Shown: positions 10,001-17,797 of the stretch, piece after piece
How positions within the stretch are numbered: the stretch's first letter is position 1
How the letters are laid out: the number at the start of each line of letters is the position of its first letter
Assembly (NCBI RefSeq): GCF_029263665.1
Contig: NZ_JAJUFQ010000009.1
Coordinates: forward strand, 1 to 64,000
Direction of reading: 5' to 3'
DNA: 64,000 bases
Source: Halomonas sp.
GTDB lineage: Bacteria; Pseudomonadota; Gammaproteobacteria; Pseudomonadales; Halomonadaceae
Program-made: the position numbers and the translations under genes
Notes under the pieces: generated by a model
Databases searched by the model: none
Seen by the model: only the letters and a program-made list of their open reading frames with translations
What the model was told of the DNA's origin: nothing

Positions 10001-10240
10001 GAGATACATCATGTCCTCAACCCCATTGATCGCCTCTTCCAATGGCGTGGCCACTGTCTCGGCGATGACCTTGGGGTTTGCGCCGGGGTACACCGTGCGC
10101 ACGACCACCGATGGCGGCACCACTTCAGGATACTCACTGATCGGAGATTGCGGAATGGTGATCAGACCGGCGATAAAGATGAGTATCGACAGCACCCCTG
10201 CGAAGATAGGGCGGTCAACGAAAAATTTCGCGAAATCCAT
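7046..10240 (-). CDS. RND efflux pump inner-membrane transporter (MexF-like, HAE1 family)
   Basis: A proton-driven multidrug exporter of the AcrB/MexF group. The 1064-residue protein shows the duplicated RND layout: TM1 at about residues 10-30, a large periplasmic loop, a TM cluster near 340-540, a second TM around 550, a second loop, and a terminal TM cluster. The proton-relay aspartates Asp409/Asp410 lie in GIVVDDAIVVVENVERN. It resembles P. aeruginosa MexF as I recall it (N-terminus, SEYPEVVPP, TGQFYRQFA, ACKNAILIVEFA). It sits 14 bp downstream of the membrane fusion protein gene. No outer-membrane factor gene is adjacent, so it probably borrows a TolC/OprM-type channel encoded elsewhere. 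Confidence 0.93.
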   Translation of the reverse strand: MDFAKFFVDRPIFAGVLSILIFIAGLITIPQSPISEYPEVVPPSVVVRTVYPGANPKVIAETVATPLEEAINGVEDMMYLKSTAGSDGVLQITVTFRPGTDADDAAVKVQNRVSQAQARLPEEVRRQGVTTQKQSPTFLMVVHLTSPDGRYDTLYLRNYVRLHVKDVLARIEGVGDAQIFGGGDYAMRAWLDPDRIAALGLTSGEVVEAMREQNVQVSAGQLGAEPIASSDYLTLINAKGRLTTEQEFGDIVLKTGANGEVVHLSDVARLELGAGDYTLRSQLDGKDAVAVGIFQAPGANALDIQKQVIAAMDELSQWFPEGVEYEAVYDTTVFVRDSISSVIQTLFEAVLLVVLVVTLFLQTWRASVIPLIAVPVSVVGTFAVLYLLGFSINTLTLFGLVLAIGIVVDDAIVVVENVERNIEEGLSPLAAAHQAMREVSGPIIAIGLVLCAVFVPMAFLSGVTGQFYRQFAATIAVSTVISTINSLTLSPALAAMLLKPHDAPRDRATLLIDLMFGWLFRPFNRFFASSSQRYQGAVSRSLHRRGSVFVVYALLLVATGMMFKVVPPGFIPTQDKQYLIAGVKLPEGASLERTDALLSKVSELAMQDEDVTHSVAFPGLNALQFTNTPNSGVAFLTLAPFSERSRTAAEINAGINQKISALQEGFTFSFMPPPILGLGNGNGWQMFIEDRAGLGYGAMQSAIQAFQGTVAQTPGMGFPITSYQANVPQLDAEVDRVKAKTLGVPLTSLFETLQTYLGSTYVNDFNQFGRTWQVIAQADGPFRDSVEDIANLRTRNVHGEMVPIGTMVNIDETFGPDPVLRYNGYPAADLAGESDPSVLSSSQAMQVLSELADQVLPNGMTFEWTDLSFQQATQGNAALIVFPLSVLLVFLVLAALYESWTLPLAVILIVPMCMLSALLGVWWMKGDNNVFVQVGLVVLIGLACKNAILIVEFARELEQQGKGIIEAALEACRLRLRPIIMTSITFTAAVIPLMLGSGAGSEVRQALGVAVFFGMLGVTLFGLFLTPVFYVALRKLVTRKQRRQQQEEPTQGSDDPDEAHGYLA

Positions 10241-10254
10241 GAAAGGACTCTCCC

Positions 10255-11514
10255 TCAGGGCGAGTTGGCATCCGCTTCACTGCGAACTTGGCTAATGGTG
10301 AGCTGAGCAGCGTTCTCCCCGCTCTCCATCTCGACGCTTTCCGCCACGACCTTCATTCCCGGGAAGAAGATCTGATGGGCACCGCGAACCACGACATTGT
10401 CTCCAGCTTCCAGGCCAGCGGAGACTACCCTCAGCCCATCGGCCTTTCGTCCTGTCTGGATGTCCTTGCGCACCGCCGTGCCTTCATCATCGATGACATA
10501 CACATACTTGCGGTCCTGATCCGTGAGTACCGCCTTGTCATCGATCAGAATGGCGTCTTCCGCATTACCACCAAGCAGTTGAACACGGGCAAACATGCCA
10601 GGCGTGAAGACGCCATCCGGGTTGTCGAGTACTGCACGGGTCAATATGGTGCCCGTGGTGCCATCCATGCGGTTATCAACGAAGTTGACTTCGCCTTGAT
10701 AGGGATAGCCTTGGTCACCAGCCAGACCAATACGCACGGGAGTACTCGCTTCACGAGAGCTGGGGCGCTCTCCGTTACGCGCCAGAGCGTTATATTTCAG
10801 GAACGTCTGCTCATCGCTGAAGAAGTGCACATACACCTGATCCAGAGACACAATATTGGTCAGGGCGGTTGTCTCGGTGACCAGATTGCCCTCTGTCACC
10901 AGAGCCCGCCCTGTACGTCCTGAAATAGGGGCCCGAACCTCGGTGAATTCCAGGTCCAGTTGAGCCATTTCCAGCTCTGCCTTGGCCGCTGCCAGGTCCG
11001 CTTCCGCCTGGGCCGCAACCGCACGGCGCTGGTCCCGTTCCTCGGTGGATATCGCATTGCTCTGCGACAGACGCTCAGCCCTCGCTGCTTCGCCACGACT
11101 ACGTACGACCTGGGCTTGGGCACGTTGCACTTCAGCCTCGGCCTTCGCCACCGTGGCACGGTAAGGGCGTTGATCGATCACGAACAACACATCCCCTTTT
11201 TCCACCTGTTGGCCCTCGGTGTAGTTGACGCTGACCAATTGGCCCGACACTCTAGGGTGTAGCTCTACCCTATCCACTGGCTCGATGCGTCCGGTGAATT
11301 CATCCCAGAAGTCGACGTCCCTGACCAGCACATCGGCAACACTGACATGAGGAGGTGGAGGCGCCTGCTGAGCTTCATCCGCCTGACTGTCACAGCCAGC
11401 AACAGCAACCAACAACAAGACGCTCAAGATGGCGCGCACGGGCATGTTGCGCGCCCCGGCAATGACCAGCAGCGCCCGTCTGATCACACTGTCAGCCTTG
11501 GCTGTATGGTTCAT
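10255..11514 (-). CDS. RND periplasmic adaptor lipoprotein (MexE/AcrA-like)
   Basis: A membrane fusion protein linking the RND pump to an outer-membrane channel. The lipobox VAGC puts the lipidated cysteine at about residue 41. A HlyD-like barrel-sandwich segment follows (VDRVELHPRVSGQLVSV), then an alanine/glutamate-rich alpha-hairpin, then the second lipoyl half (VRAPISGRTGRALV) and a beta-barrel. ATG 11514 has a GGAG upstream. The open frame extends to 11556, and ATG 11445 would give a shorter, more typical signal peptide. It is first in the operon with the transporter, divergent from the LysR gene at 12294, which may control it. Confidence 0.9.
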   Translation of the reverse strand: MNHTAKADSVIRRALLVIAGARNMPVRAILSVLLLVAVAGCDSQADEAQQAPPPPHVSVADVLVRDVDFWDEFTGRIEPVDRVELHPRVSGQLVSVNYTEGQQVEKGDVLFVIDQRPYRATVAKAEAEVQRAQAQVVRSRGEAARAERLSQSNAISTEERDQRRAVAAQAEADLAAAKAELEMAQLDLEFTEVRAPISGRTGRALVTEGNLVTETTALTNIVSLDQVYVHFFSDEQTFLKYNALARNGERPSSREASTPVRIGLAGDQGYPYQGEVNFVDNRMDGTTGTILTRAVLDNPDGVFTPGMFARVQLLGGNAEDAILIDDKAVLTDQDRKYVYVIDDEGTAVRKDIQTGRKADGLRVVSAGLEAGDNVVVRGAHQIFFPGMKVVAESVEMESGENAAQLTISQVRSEADANSP

Positions 11515-11634
11515 GGGTGCATTTCTCCACTTCGCATTCTGGAAAAAGAAGTCCAAGGTCCGCTAAATGTCGTTTACCGGGCCCAAGAATCGACAAGCAC
11601 CTGGAGAGATGCTGAATACATCAGCATTCCCCCA

Positions 11635-11728
11635 AACTACGAGTCCTCAACTACGGGTTCTCAACTACGAGCTCTCAACTACGACTTCTCAACCACGAGT
11701 TCTCAACCACGAGCTCTCGACCACGAGA
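11635..11728. repeat. 14-bp tandem repeat, six full copies plus a partial
   Basis: The unit AACTACGAGYTCTC repeats head to tail at 11635, 11649, 11663, 11677, 11691 and 11705, with a diverged partial copy at 11719. Copies differ at one to three positions and the later ones share AACCACGAG. There are no spacers, so this is a minisatellite and not a CRISPR. It lies in the leader region of the pump operon, about 120 bp upstream of the adaptor start. Confidence 0.95.
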
Positions 11729-12174
11729 TAAATCGACAATGCAGCTTGCACGTTTCAGTGAAGCGCTGGGTCAATGGCCAAACAGGATGAGTGGCAGGAA
11801 AAGTTCGCTTCAGACGAGCTGACACGCACTTCCCACATCCATATGGGCCACAAGGTACGCAGAGCACAGCAACCGGAACACAGTATCCGGATGGAGAAGA
11901 GAGGATTCTTACGCTCAAGCACTGAGTGCCAACTTGCCAACAGCAAACTGGTACACAATGACCAAAAAGCCGTCATGAGATAGAGGCTATAACGTATGGA
12001 TTCCGCTGTGATTCACACGCACAGGCATTTATGCATTGCTTGTACTTATTTACGTTAATGCCTATACCTCGGCTTGATTAGCCTATCTTTGAGGGAAATA
12101 CTGTTTCACTGATGGGACAATCGATTCATTCTGCAGGACAGCAGTACTAAGCGCCCCGCCCGAAAGGGTTAGAC

Positions 12175-12222
12175 CACAAAACAGCTGGATCACCGACAAG
12201 CTGGATCAAAAAAGAGCTAGAT
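12175..12222. repeat. 16-bp degenerate tandem repeat, three copies
   Basis: Three 16-bp units each end in AGCTRGAT (12175-12190, 12191-12206, 12207-12222), followed by one or two more diverged copies towards 12254. They occupy the leader immediately upstream of the LysR gene. Confidence 0.85.
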
Positions 12223-12293
12223 CACGACAGAACAACATCATCACAGAACTGCACCACAATCCTTACCCGGACCTTTACCTCGGAACAGCTACC

Positions 12294-13262
12294 ATGAACC
12301 AGGATCTCAATGACGTCCTGATCTTTGCCAAGGTCGTGGAACAAGGCAGTTTCACTGCCGCCGCACGCATTCTGGATATTCCCAAGACAACCGTGAGCCG
12401 CAAGGTTCAAATGCTGGAACAACGTCTGGGAGCAAGGCTGCTCAACCGCACGACTCGTCGCTTGAGCCTTACCGAAGCTGGATCGCTCTACTATGAATAC
12501 TGCAACCAGATCACTCTGCAACTGAACGAAGCAGAAAGTGCCGTTCACCGCCTGGAAGACAAGCCCCGTGGATGGCTGAGAGTCACGGCTCCCTTTACTC
12601 TGTGCACGGAATTTGTCTCGGCACTGATCCGGGACTTCCGCACGCTCTATCCAGAGGTCAAGATCGACCTGGTGCTGTCCAACGATCGCCTCGATCTGGT
12701 TGCTCACCAGATCGATGTGGCACTGCGCGTGGGCCCACTTCCCGACTCCAGCCTGGTCGCTCGCCCTCTGGCACGTTATCGCTCCTACATCTATGCCAGC
12801 AAACGCTATATCGCTCGTTACGGAGAACCCAAGGAACCTTCCGAGCTGATCCATCACCATGCACTGGCAAAGTCCTCCGACTTGCGCCATCAGCGCTACA
12901 CATGGCTGTTGCAGAATGGTCAGCGCAGAGAGGAAGTCCCGATTACCCCCATTGCTGTGGCTAACGATCCTTTTGTCCTGCAAGAGCTGTTCGTCGATGG
13001 TCAAGGCCTGATGCTGGCCAGTGAAGTGGTGGCCTGCTGGGGGGCCAGGGAAACCGAGCTGCGCCGGATACTTGAAGATTGGTCAGGGCCGGAAGTCGAG
13101 CTGGCGGCGGTCTTTCCCGGAGGACAACTGGTATCGCCCAAGGTCCGCACTTTCGTCGACTTCGTCGCCGAGCGACTGCGCCTGGAGAACCTGCCTCCGG
13201 ACAAACATCGGCAGCCTGAACCACAACCTGAAATTGCCGAAGAGGAAGAAATACCCGCATGA
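12294..13262 (+). CDS. LysR-family transcriptional regulator
   Basis: A 322-residue LysR-type regulator. The N-terminal winged helix-turn-helix (residues ~3-62; SFTAAARILDIPKTTVSRKVQMLEQRLGARLL read in two parts) is followed by the substrate-binding fold from about residue 90. The last ~15 residues form an acidic Glu-rich tail beyond the usual LTTR end. It is divergent from the MexEF-like operon across the 779-bp gap, an arrangement often seen with LysR control of RND pumps, but that link is inference. The ribosome binding site is weak. Confidence 0.88.
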   Translation: MNQDLNDVLIFAKVVEQGSFTAAARILDIPKTTVSRKVQMLEQRLGARLLNRTTRRLSLTEAGSLYYEYCNQITLQLNEAESAVHRLEDKPRGWLRVTAPFTLCTEFVSALIRDFRTLYPEVKIDLVLSNDRLDLVAHQIDVALRVGPLPDSSLVARPLARYRSYIYASKRYIARYGEPKEPSELIHHHALAKSSDLRHQRYTWLLQNGQRREEVPITPIAVANDPFVLQELFVDGQGLMLASEVVACWGARETELRRILEDWSGPEVELAAVFPGGQLVSPKVRTFVDFVAERLRLENLPPDKHRQPEPQPEIAEEEEIPA

Positions 13263-13301
13263 GCTGAAACCTGCTTGCTGATGTTTATCAGCCTTGCGAG
13301 A

Positions 13302-13691
13302 TCAATGCTTCCCGAGGACACGCCGGCCACGTACCAGTGTATTGCAGTCATCCCTGTGGTTCTGGGCAGTTGGCGCATCCTCCAGGTAGGCCTGTGCACT
13401 TTGCGCCAGCCAGCCCCTGGCGGCCAGCCAGACGGCAACGTCTCTGGCCTCCACCCGACCTTCCAGCGTTTCGCCCAGATCGCTGCTCGCCTGTTCGTTG
13501 CGCATCTGCTGCGTGCAAGATGCTACGCAAAGTACAGGAATTCGCTCCCCATAACGGGCCAGCAGAGACGCATCATCGGTAATCTCGACCGGCTCGATCT
13601 GCAGCTTGCGATCGGCCAGAGCCACCACCAAGGCTTCCATCCGCTCGCACAGATGGCAACCCAGGGTGGTATAGAGCACAAGATGCGTCAT
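13302..13691 (-). CDS. glutaredoxin-family thioredoxin-fold protein
   Basis: A 129-residue protein whose first ~80 residues show a glutaredoxin fold: the redox pair Cys12/Cys15 in GCHLCE and the cis-proline in RIPVLCV (Pro52). Such proteins are often annotated as glutaredoxin family or DUF836. Extra cysteines occur at 55 and 59 just after the cis-Pro. The C-terminal ~45 residues, with no recognisable motif, extend the usual short domain. It starts 4 bp after the rlmKL stop and is surely co-transcribed. The partner and reaction are unknown. Confidence 0.75.
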   Translation of the reverse strand: MTHLVLYTTLGCHLCERMEALVVALADRKLQIEPVEITDDASLLARYGERIPVLCVASCTQQMRNEQASSDLGETLEGRVEARDVAVWLAARGWLAQSAQAYLEDAPTAQNHRDDCNTLVRGRRVLGKH

Positions 13692-13695
13692 CGAC

Positions 13696-15921
13696 TCAAC
13701 GATGCTTGATCAAGAAGCAATAGTGCAGGTCCGGGCGACGGTTGAAGTCCGGGTCGAAGGTCTTCTTCGAAATATCTTCCACGACAAACTCCTGGTCAAG
13801 CGCAGCATCCAGACTGAAGCGGCGCTGGTTGTTGGAGAAGACCAGCGTGCCTCCCTTGGCCAGTCGGGCCATGGCCAGACGCACCAGACGCGGGTGGTCT
13901 CGCTGGATGTCCAAGGTATCATCCATCTTCTTGGAATTGGAGAACGTCGGCGGATCCATGAAGATCAGATCGAACTCTCCATTGGCCGTCTCCAGCCAGC
14001 GCATGCAATCATCACGTACGACACGATGGTGGGAAGGATCGAGCTTGTTGAGTGCGAAGTTGTCCCGGGCCCAATCGAGATAGGTATTGGACATGTCGAC
14101 ACTGACACTGTCGCTGGCTCCACCTGCCGCCTCGGTGCCCAGCGCAGCCTGCACGGTGGCCGTAGCGGTATAGCAGAACAGGTTGAGGAACCGTTTGCCC
14201 GGCGCCATCTCGCCCAGCATCCGACGAACCGGACGATGATCGAGAAACAGGCCGGTATCCAGATAGTCACGCAGATTGACCCATAGCCGAGCCCTGCCCT
14301 CGCGCACTTCGAAACGCTCACCGCTGGCCCCCTGCTTCTGATACTGGGCCTTGCCTTGTTGCCGCTGACGGCGCTTGATCACGACCTTAGAGGCACTGAT
14401 ACCCAGTACCTCGGGAATCACTCCCAAGGCATCGAATAGACGCTTCTGGGCCTGAGCCGGATCCACCGACTTGGGGGGCGCGTACTCCTGTACGTGAACG
14501 TGATCCCCATAGACATCGATGGCCAGTGCATATTCCGGCATATCCGCATCATACAGACGGTAGCAGGTCTCGCCACTGCGCTTGAGCCACTTGCGCAGCC
14601 TACGAGCGTTCTTTTCCAGGCGGTTGGCGAACATTTGAGCACCCTCGGAGCGTGCTGGTGCCGCCTCATCCCTGGTTTCCATCTCCCGAGCTCGGGTAGA
14701 CTCGGCCACCTTGTCCGCCCTGTCGGCACGAGCTGCTGACGGTTTCCGATCATTCACATCGATCAGCAGCAGCTTGGCCTCCAGGGGACCATTGTTCAGC
14801 GCATATTGCTTATGGGAGCGCATTCCCAAGCGATGGCCGAGATCAGGGTTGCCGGTAAACAGGGCCAGACGCCAACCGGCAAATTCCAGTCGCAGGCGGT
14901 GTCCCAGGTCGGTATACAGCTGGACCAGTTCCGGCAACTCTCCCAGACGTTCACCGTATGGTGGATTGGTAATCACCAGACCAGGCTCCGCAGGGTTGAG
15001 TACCCGCGGACGCGATAGACGCTGCACACTGCCGCCATCCAGGTGGATCATGGCGGGAATTCCCGCACGCATGGCATTGGTCTTGGCAGCGGACAGCGCC
15101 GGAGGGCTCTGGTCGAAGCCGAAGATCACCGTCTTGCAGCGCTTTCGCCCAATGCTGGCACGCGCTTCGGCTTCACGCTTGAGCTCCGCCCACAGCGCAG
15201 CATCATGGCCCAGCCAGCCATGAAACCCGAACCGCTCCCGAGACAGGTTGGGAGCCATATCCGCCGCCATCAGTCCGGCTTCGATCAGCAACGTCCCCGA
15301 GCCACACATGGGGTCGATCAAGGGAGCAGCATGACGCGCCATCTCCGGCCACCCCGCACGCACCAGCAGCGCTGCTGCGAGATTCTCCTTGAGCGGAGCA
15401 TGCCCCGTATCACGGCGATATCCTCGGCGATGCAGACTGTCTCCGGAAAGATCGATGCCCAGGGTCAGTCGTCCACGGTGCAGATTGGCATACAAGCGAA
15501 CATCAGGCTGGCGGACATCGACATTGGGTCGCGGCAGGCCTGCGGCCAGCATACGGTCCACCACGCCATCCTTGACGGTCTGGGCACCAAAGCGGGTATG
15601 GCGTATCTGATCGCTACGCCCATGGAAGTCAACGGCGATGGTCGCACCCGGGCGCATATGCTGGCTCCAGTCGATGCTGGCCACGGCATCACGTAGCGCA
15701 TCCGGCGTCTCGATACCCTCGGCCCGGCTAAGACACAGGATCACTCGGTTGGCCAGACGCGACCAAAGACAGGCCCGATATGCCCCCGCCAAGTCTGCCT
15801 GGACGTTGACGCCAGCAACGGTGGTTTTGCCTTCCTCCGCACCCAGTTCAGCTAGCTCAGAGGCCAGCAGCAACTCGATGCCTTTAGGACAGGTTGCCAG
15901 AAGGTCAAGCTTCTCAGGCAC
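13696..15921 (-). CDS. rlmKL: bifunctional 23S rRNA methyltransferase RlmKL
   Basis: A fused enzyme making two guanine modifications in 23S rRNA: the RlmL half gives m2G2445 and the RlmK half m7G2069 (E. coli numbering). The N-terminal THUMP domain leads to the RlmL methyltransferase with DPMCGSGTLLIEA and NPPYGERLG, and the C-terminal RlmK domain has NLFCYTATATV and DPPTFSNSK. GTG 15921 is chosen because an AAGGAG site lies 7 nt upstream. The open frame runs on to a TTG at 15948 that would put that site inside the gene. The product is 741 aa against about 700 in E. coli. A low-complexity linker near residues 400-430 accounts for some of the extra length. Confidence 0.94.
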   Translation of the reverse strand: MPEKLDLLATCPKGIELLLASELAELGAEEGKTTVAGVNVQADLAGAYRACLWSRLANRVILCLSRAEGIETPDALRDAVASIDWSQHMRPGATIAVDFHGRSDQIRHTRFGAQTVKDGVVDRMLAAGLPRPNVDVRQPDVRLYANLHRGRLTLGIDLSGDSLHRRGYRRDTGHAPLKENLAAALLVRAGWPEMARHAAPLIDPMCGSGTLLIEAGLMAADMAPNLSRERFGFHGWLGHDAALWAELKREAEARASIGRKRCKTVIFGFDQSPPALSAAKTNAMRAGIPAMIHLDGGSVQRLSRPRVLNPAEPGLVITNPPYGERLGELPELVQLYTDLGHRLRLEFAGWRLALFTGNPDLGHRLGMRSHKQYALNNGPLEAKLLLIDVNDRKPSAARADRADKVAESTRAREMETRDEAAPARSEGAQMFANRLEKNARRLRKWLKRSGETCYRLYDADMPEYALAIDVYGDHVHVQEYAPPKSVDPAQAQKRLFDALGVIPEVLGISASKVVIKRRQRQQGKAQYQKQGASGERFEVREGRARLWVNLRDYLDTGLFLDHRPVRRMLGEMAPGKRFLNLFCYTATATVQAALGTEAAGGASDSVSVDMSNTYLDWARDNFALNKLDPSHHRVVRDDCMRWLETANGEFDLIFMDPPTFSNSKKMDDTLDIQRDHPRLVRLAMARLAKGGTLVFSNNQRRFSLDAALDQEFVVEDISKKTFDPDFNRRPDLHYCFLIKHR

Positions 15922-16246
15922 TTGTAACTCCTTCGATGAATGCCTCAAGCCACGCCTAAAACAGGGCGGGCTAATGTGACGTTACAGTAAACAGCTTGTT
16001 ACAATTCTTCGGTCGACAGCGCCATCCGCATTGCGCTATCAATTGAACTGTAGCTACAAGAGTCAACGCATGCGTCCCCGTCAACAAGCCTTCATGCAGA
16101 TTTAGCCAACCATGGCTATGCTGGCGAGGTTTGGGCGTTAAGGGCTCGCCTCTATCTGGTATCTACACACTTTTCAGCGCTGTCACTGCAGCGGTTGATA
16201 TCAGGAGCGGCGGGTCAGATTGGTACCTTTATCATGAGGTAGACCC
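15922..16246. other. 325-bp gene-free divergent region between rlmKL and rmf
   Basis: This gap must carry the promoters of rlmKL (minus) and rmf (plus). I see no additional gene, RNA structure or clear consensus promoter. The rmf ribosome binding site (ATGAGGT) lies at 16234-16240. Confidence 0.5.
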
Positions 16247-16453
16247 ATGAAACGACAGAAACGTGATCGCTTCCAGCGCGCTTATGTGCATGGTTATAAA
16301 GCAGGTGTCTCGGGCCGCTCCCGTGATGACTGTCCAAGCCAGGATATCAATCTACGCGAATACTGGATGAGCGGTTGGCGTGAAGGTCGTGGGGATCAAT
16401 GGTCCGGCATGACAGGTGTCTCCGGCATCCACAAGAACCCCATGGTGCTCTAA
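16247..16453 (+). CDS. rmf: ribosome modulation factor RMF
   Basis: RMF drives dimerisation of 70S ribosomes into inactive 100S particles in stationary phase and stress. The 68-residue basic protein begins MKRQKRDR, identical to the E. coli start as I recall it, and keeps GYxAGxxGRS, CP and the GWREG motif. It is about 13 residues longer than E. coli RMF at the C-terminus. A terminator follows at 16495. The rlmKL-rmf-pyrD neighbourhood is, from memory, also found in Pseudomonas. Confidence 0.96.
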   Translation: MKRQKRDRFQRAYVHGYKAGVSGRSRDDCPSQDINLREYWMSGWREGRGDQWSGMTGVSGIHKNPMVL

Positions 16454-16494
16454 CCCCCTGCGGTTGTGAGACTTCTTTCAACAACCAACACACA

Positions 16495-16524
16495 AGCCCG
16501 TGGCCATGATGCCATGGGCTTTTT
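16495..16524 (+). terminator. rmf terminator
   Basis: AGCCCGTGGC (16495-16504) pairs with GCCATGGGCT (16511-16520), including one G-T pair, with a 6-nt loop and a T4 tail. Confidence 0.9.
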
Positions 16525-16527
16525 GCT

Positions 16528-16572
16528 TTCCTGATATCCGCGTTCCTGATACCTGTTTTCCTGATATCTGCT
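16528..16572. repeat. 15-bp tandem repeat, three copies
   Basis: TTCCTGATA recurs at 16528, 16543 and 16558 with an exact 15-bp period. The remaining six positions of each unit are less conserved. It lies directly after the rmf terminator, in the gap before convergent pyrD. Confidence 0.9.
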
Positions 16573-16653
16573 TTGTTTCCCCCGATAATGATACCGTGAT
16601 ATGCATCATTTCTCTCAACGCGATCTGAACCGGCTTCGCCGTCCGTTGTGCGC

Positions 16654-17667
16654 TCAGGCCTTCTGCAAGGCTCGAGCACACTCTCCCACCAGTTCAGGCC
16701 CACGATAGATGAAACCGGAGTAGATCTGCACCAGGTCCGCACCGGCAGCACGCTTGGCCGCCGCCGCCTGTCCGCTGTCCACGCCGCCGACACCAATGAT
16801 CGGCATCTCGGGCAGCGCCTGGCGCAACAGAGATATCACATGGTTGGAAGCGACAAACACGGGTCGCCCGGAAAGCCCACCCTGTTCATCGCCATGCTCG
16901 AGCCCTGCCACGGCATCCCGGGAAACCGTGGTATTGGTGGCAATCACACCATCGATACCACTACGATTCAGCGCTTGGGCCACCAACGCCACTTCTTCGT
17001 CGTCCATATCCGGTGCGATCTTGACCGTCAGCGGCACTCGTCGGCCGTTTTCTGCATCCAATCGCGAGCCTTCTTCACGCAGGCGTCCAAGCAACTGATC
17101 AAGATGCTCACCAAACTGAAGATTTCGCAGACCCGGGGTATTGGGCGAGGAAATATTGACCGTGATGTAATGAGCATGCGCGTGAACACGCTTGAGGCAA
17201 TAGAGGTAGTCGTCCACGGCATCCTCGACGGCCGTGGTCAGGTTCTTGCCAATGTTGATCCCGATGACACCACGGTAACGGCTGCTCCTGACGCGCTCGA
17301 CCAGATGATCGACCCCAAGGTTGTTGAACCCCATACGATTGATGATGGCCCCCTGTTCAGGCAGACGAAACAGACGTGGCTTGGGATTGCCCGCCTGTGC
17401 TTTCGGGGTCACGGTACCCACTTCAACGAAACCGAAGCCCAGTGCGCCCAATGCATCCAGATGGTCGGCATTCTTGTCCAATCCTGCTGCCAGCCCGATG
17501 CGATTGGGGAAGCTCAGCCCCATCACCTCGACCGGATCGTCGACCTTGGCCCCCCCCAGACACCCCGCGAGACGAAAGCGCTCCAGCCAGTCCAGCGAGT
17601 TGAGCGATAAACCGTGGGCGACCTCTGCATCAAGGCGAAACAGCAAAGAACGGGCGAGATCGTACAT
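16654..17667 (-). CDS. pyrD: dihydroorotate dehydrogenase (quinone), class 2
   Basis: PyrD oxidises dihydroorotate to orotate in pyrimidine synthesis, passing electrons to membrane quinones. The 337-residue protein has the N-terminal amphipathic helix typical of class 2 membrane-associated enzymes (residues 1-25), the FMN-barrel segments ([19 protein letters not shown]), the catalytic serine in [14 protein letters not shown], and the C-terminal phosphate-binding GVGGV motif. A TATACT-like hexamer on the minus strand at 17722-17727 is a possible -10. It is convergent with rmf. Confidence 0.96.
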   Translation of the reverse strand: MYDLARSLLFRLDAEVAHGLSLNSLDWLERFRLAGCLGGAKVDDPVEVMGLSFPNRIGLAAGLDKNADHLDALGALGFGFVEVGTVTPKAQAGNPKPRLFRLPEQGAIINRMGFNNLGVDHLVERVRSSRYRGVIGINIGKNLTTAVEDAVDDYLYCLKRVHAHAHYITVNISSPNTPGLRNLQFGEHLDQLLGRLREEGSRLDAENGRRVPLTVKIAPDMDDEEVALVAQALNRSGIDGVIATNTTVSRDAVAGLEHGDEQGGLSGRPVFVASNHVISLLRQALPEMPIIGVGGVDSGQAAAAKRAAGADLVQIYSGFIYRGPELVGECARALQKA

Positions 17668-17797
17668 GGGGTCTCCAGGTCAACAGGTAAAAATAGTGGT
17701 TCTGCATAGATTTGGTGCGCGAGTATAGCGCAATTTCCCCCTCGGTTATGGTCTACTACCGGCTCTTGAAATTTGGATCAGCAGCCGGGAGGAAGCC

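Larger units (their letters stand above)
11515..12293. other. 779-bp gene-free divergent region
   Basis: No open frame here looks like a known protein. The region separates the pump operon (minus) from the LysR gene (plus). It contains the 14-bp repeat array at 11635-11728, the 16-bp repeat at 12175-12222, and an AT-rich stretch at about 11990-12100 that is the likeliest promoter zone. I could not identify one convincing operator. Confidence 0.6.

Noticed and set aside
11635-11728. Possible small CRISPR array
   Set aside because: The repeats are directly adjacent without spacers, the unit is only 14 bp, and no cas gene is present.
11703-11983. Short open frames on both strands in the pump-LysR gap
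   Set aside because: They are about 70 codons, overlap each other on opposite strands, include repeat sequence, and have no ribosome binding site or family similarity that I can see.
17668-17797. M-box or other riboswitch upstream of mgtE
   Set aside because: The gap is only 130 bp, shows no series of stems or terminator, and also serves divergent pyrD.
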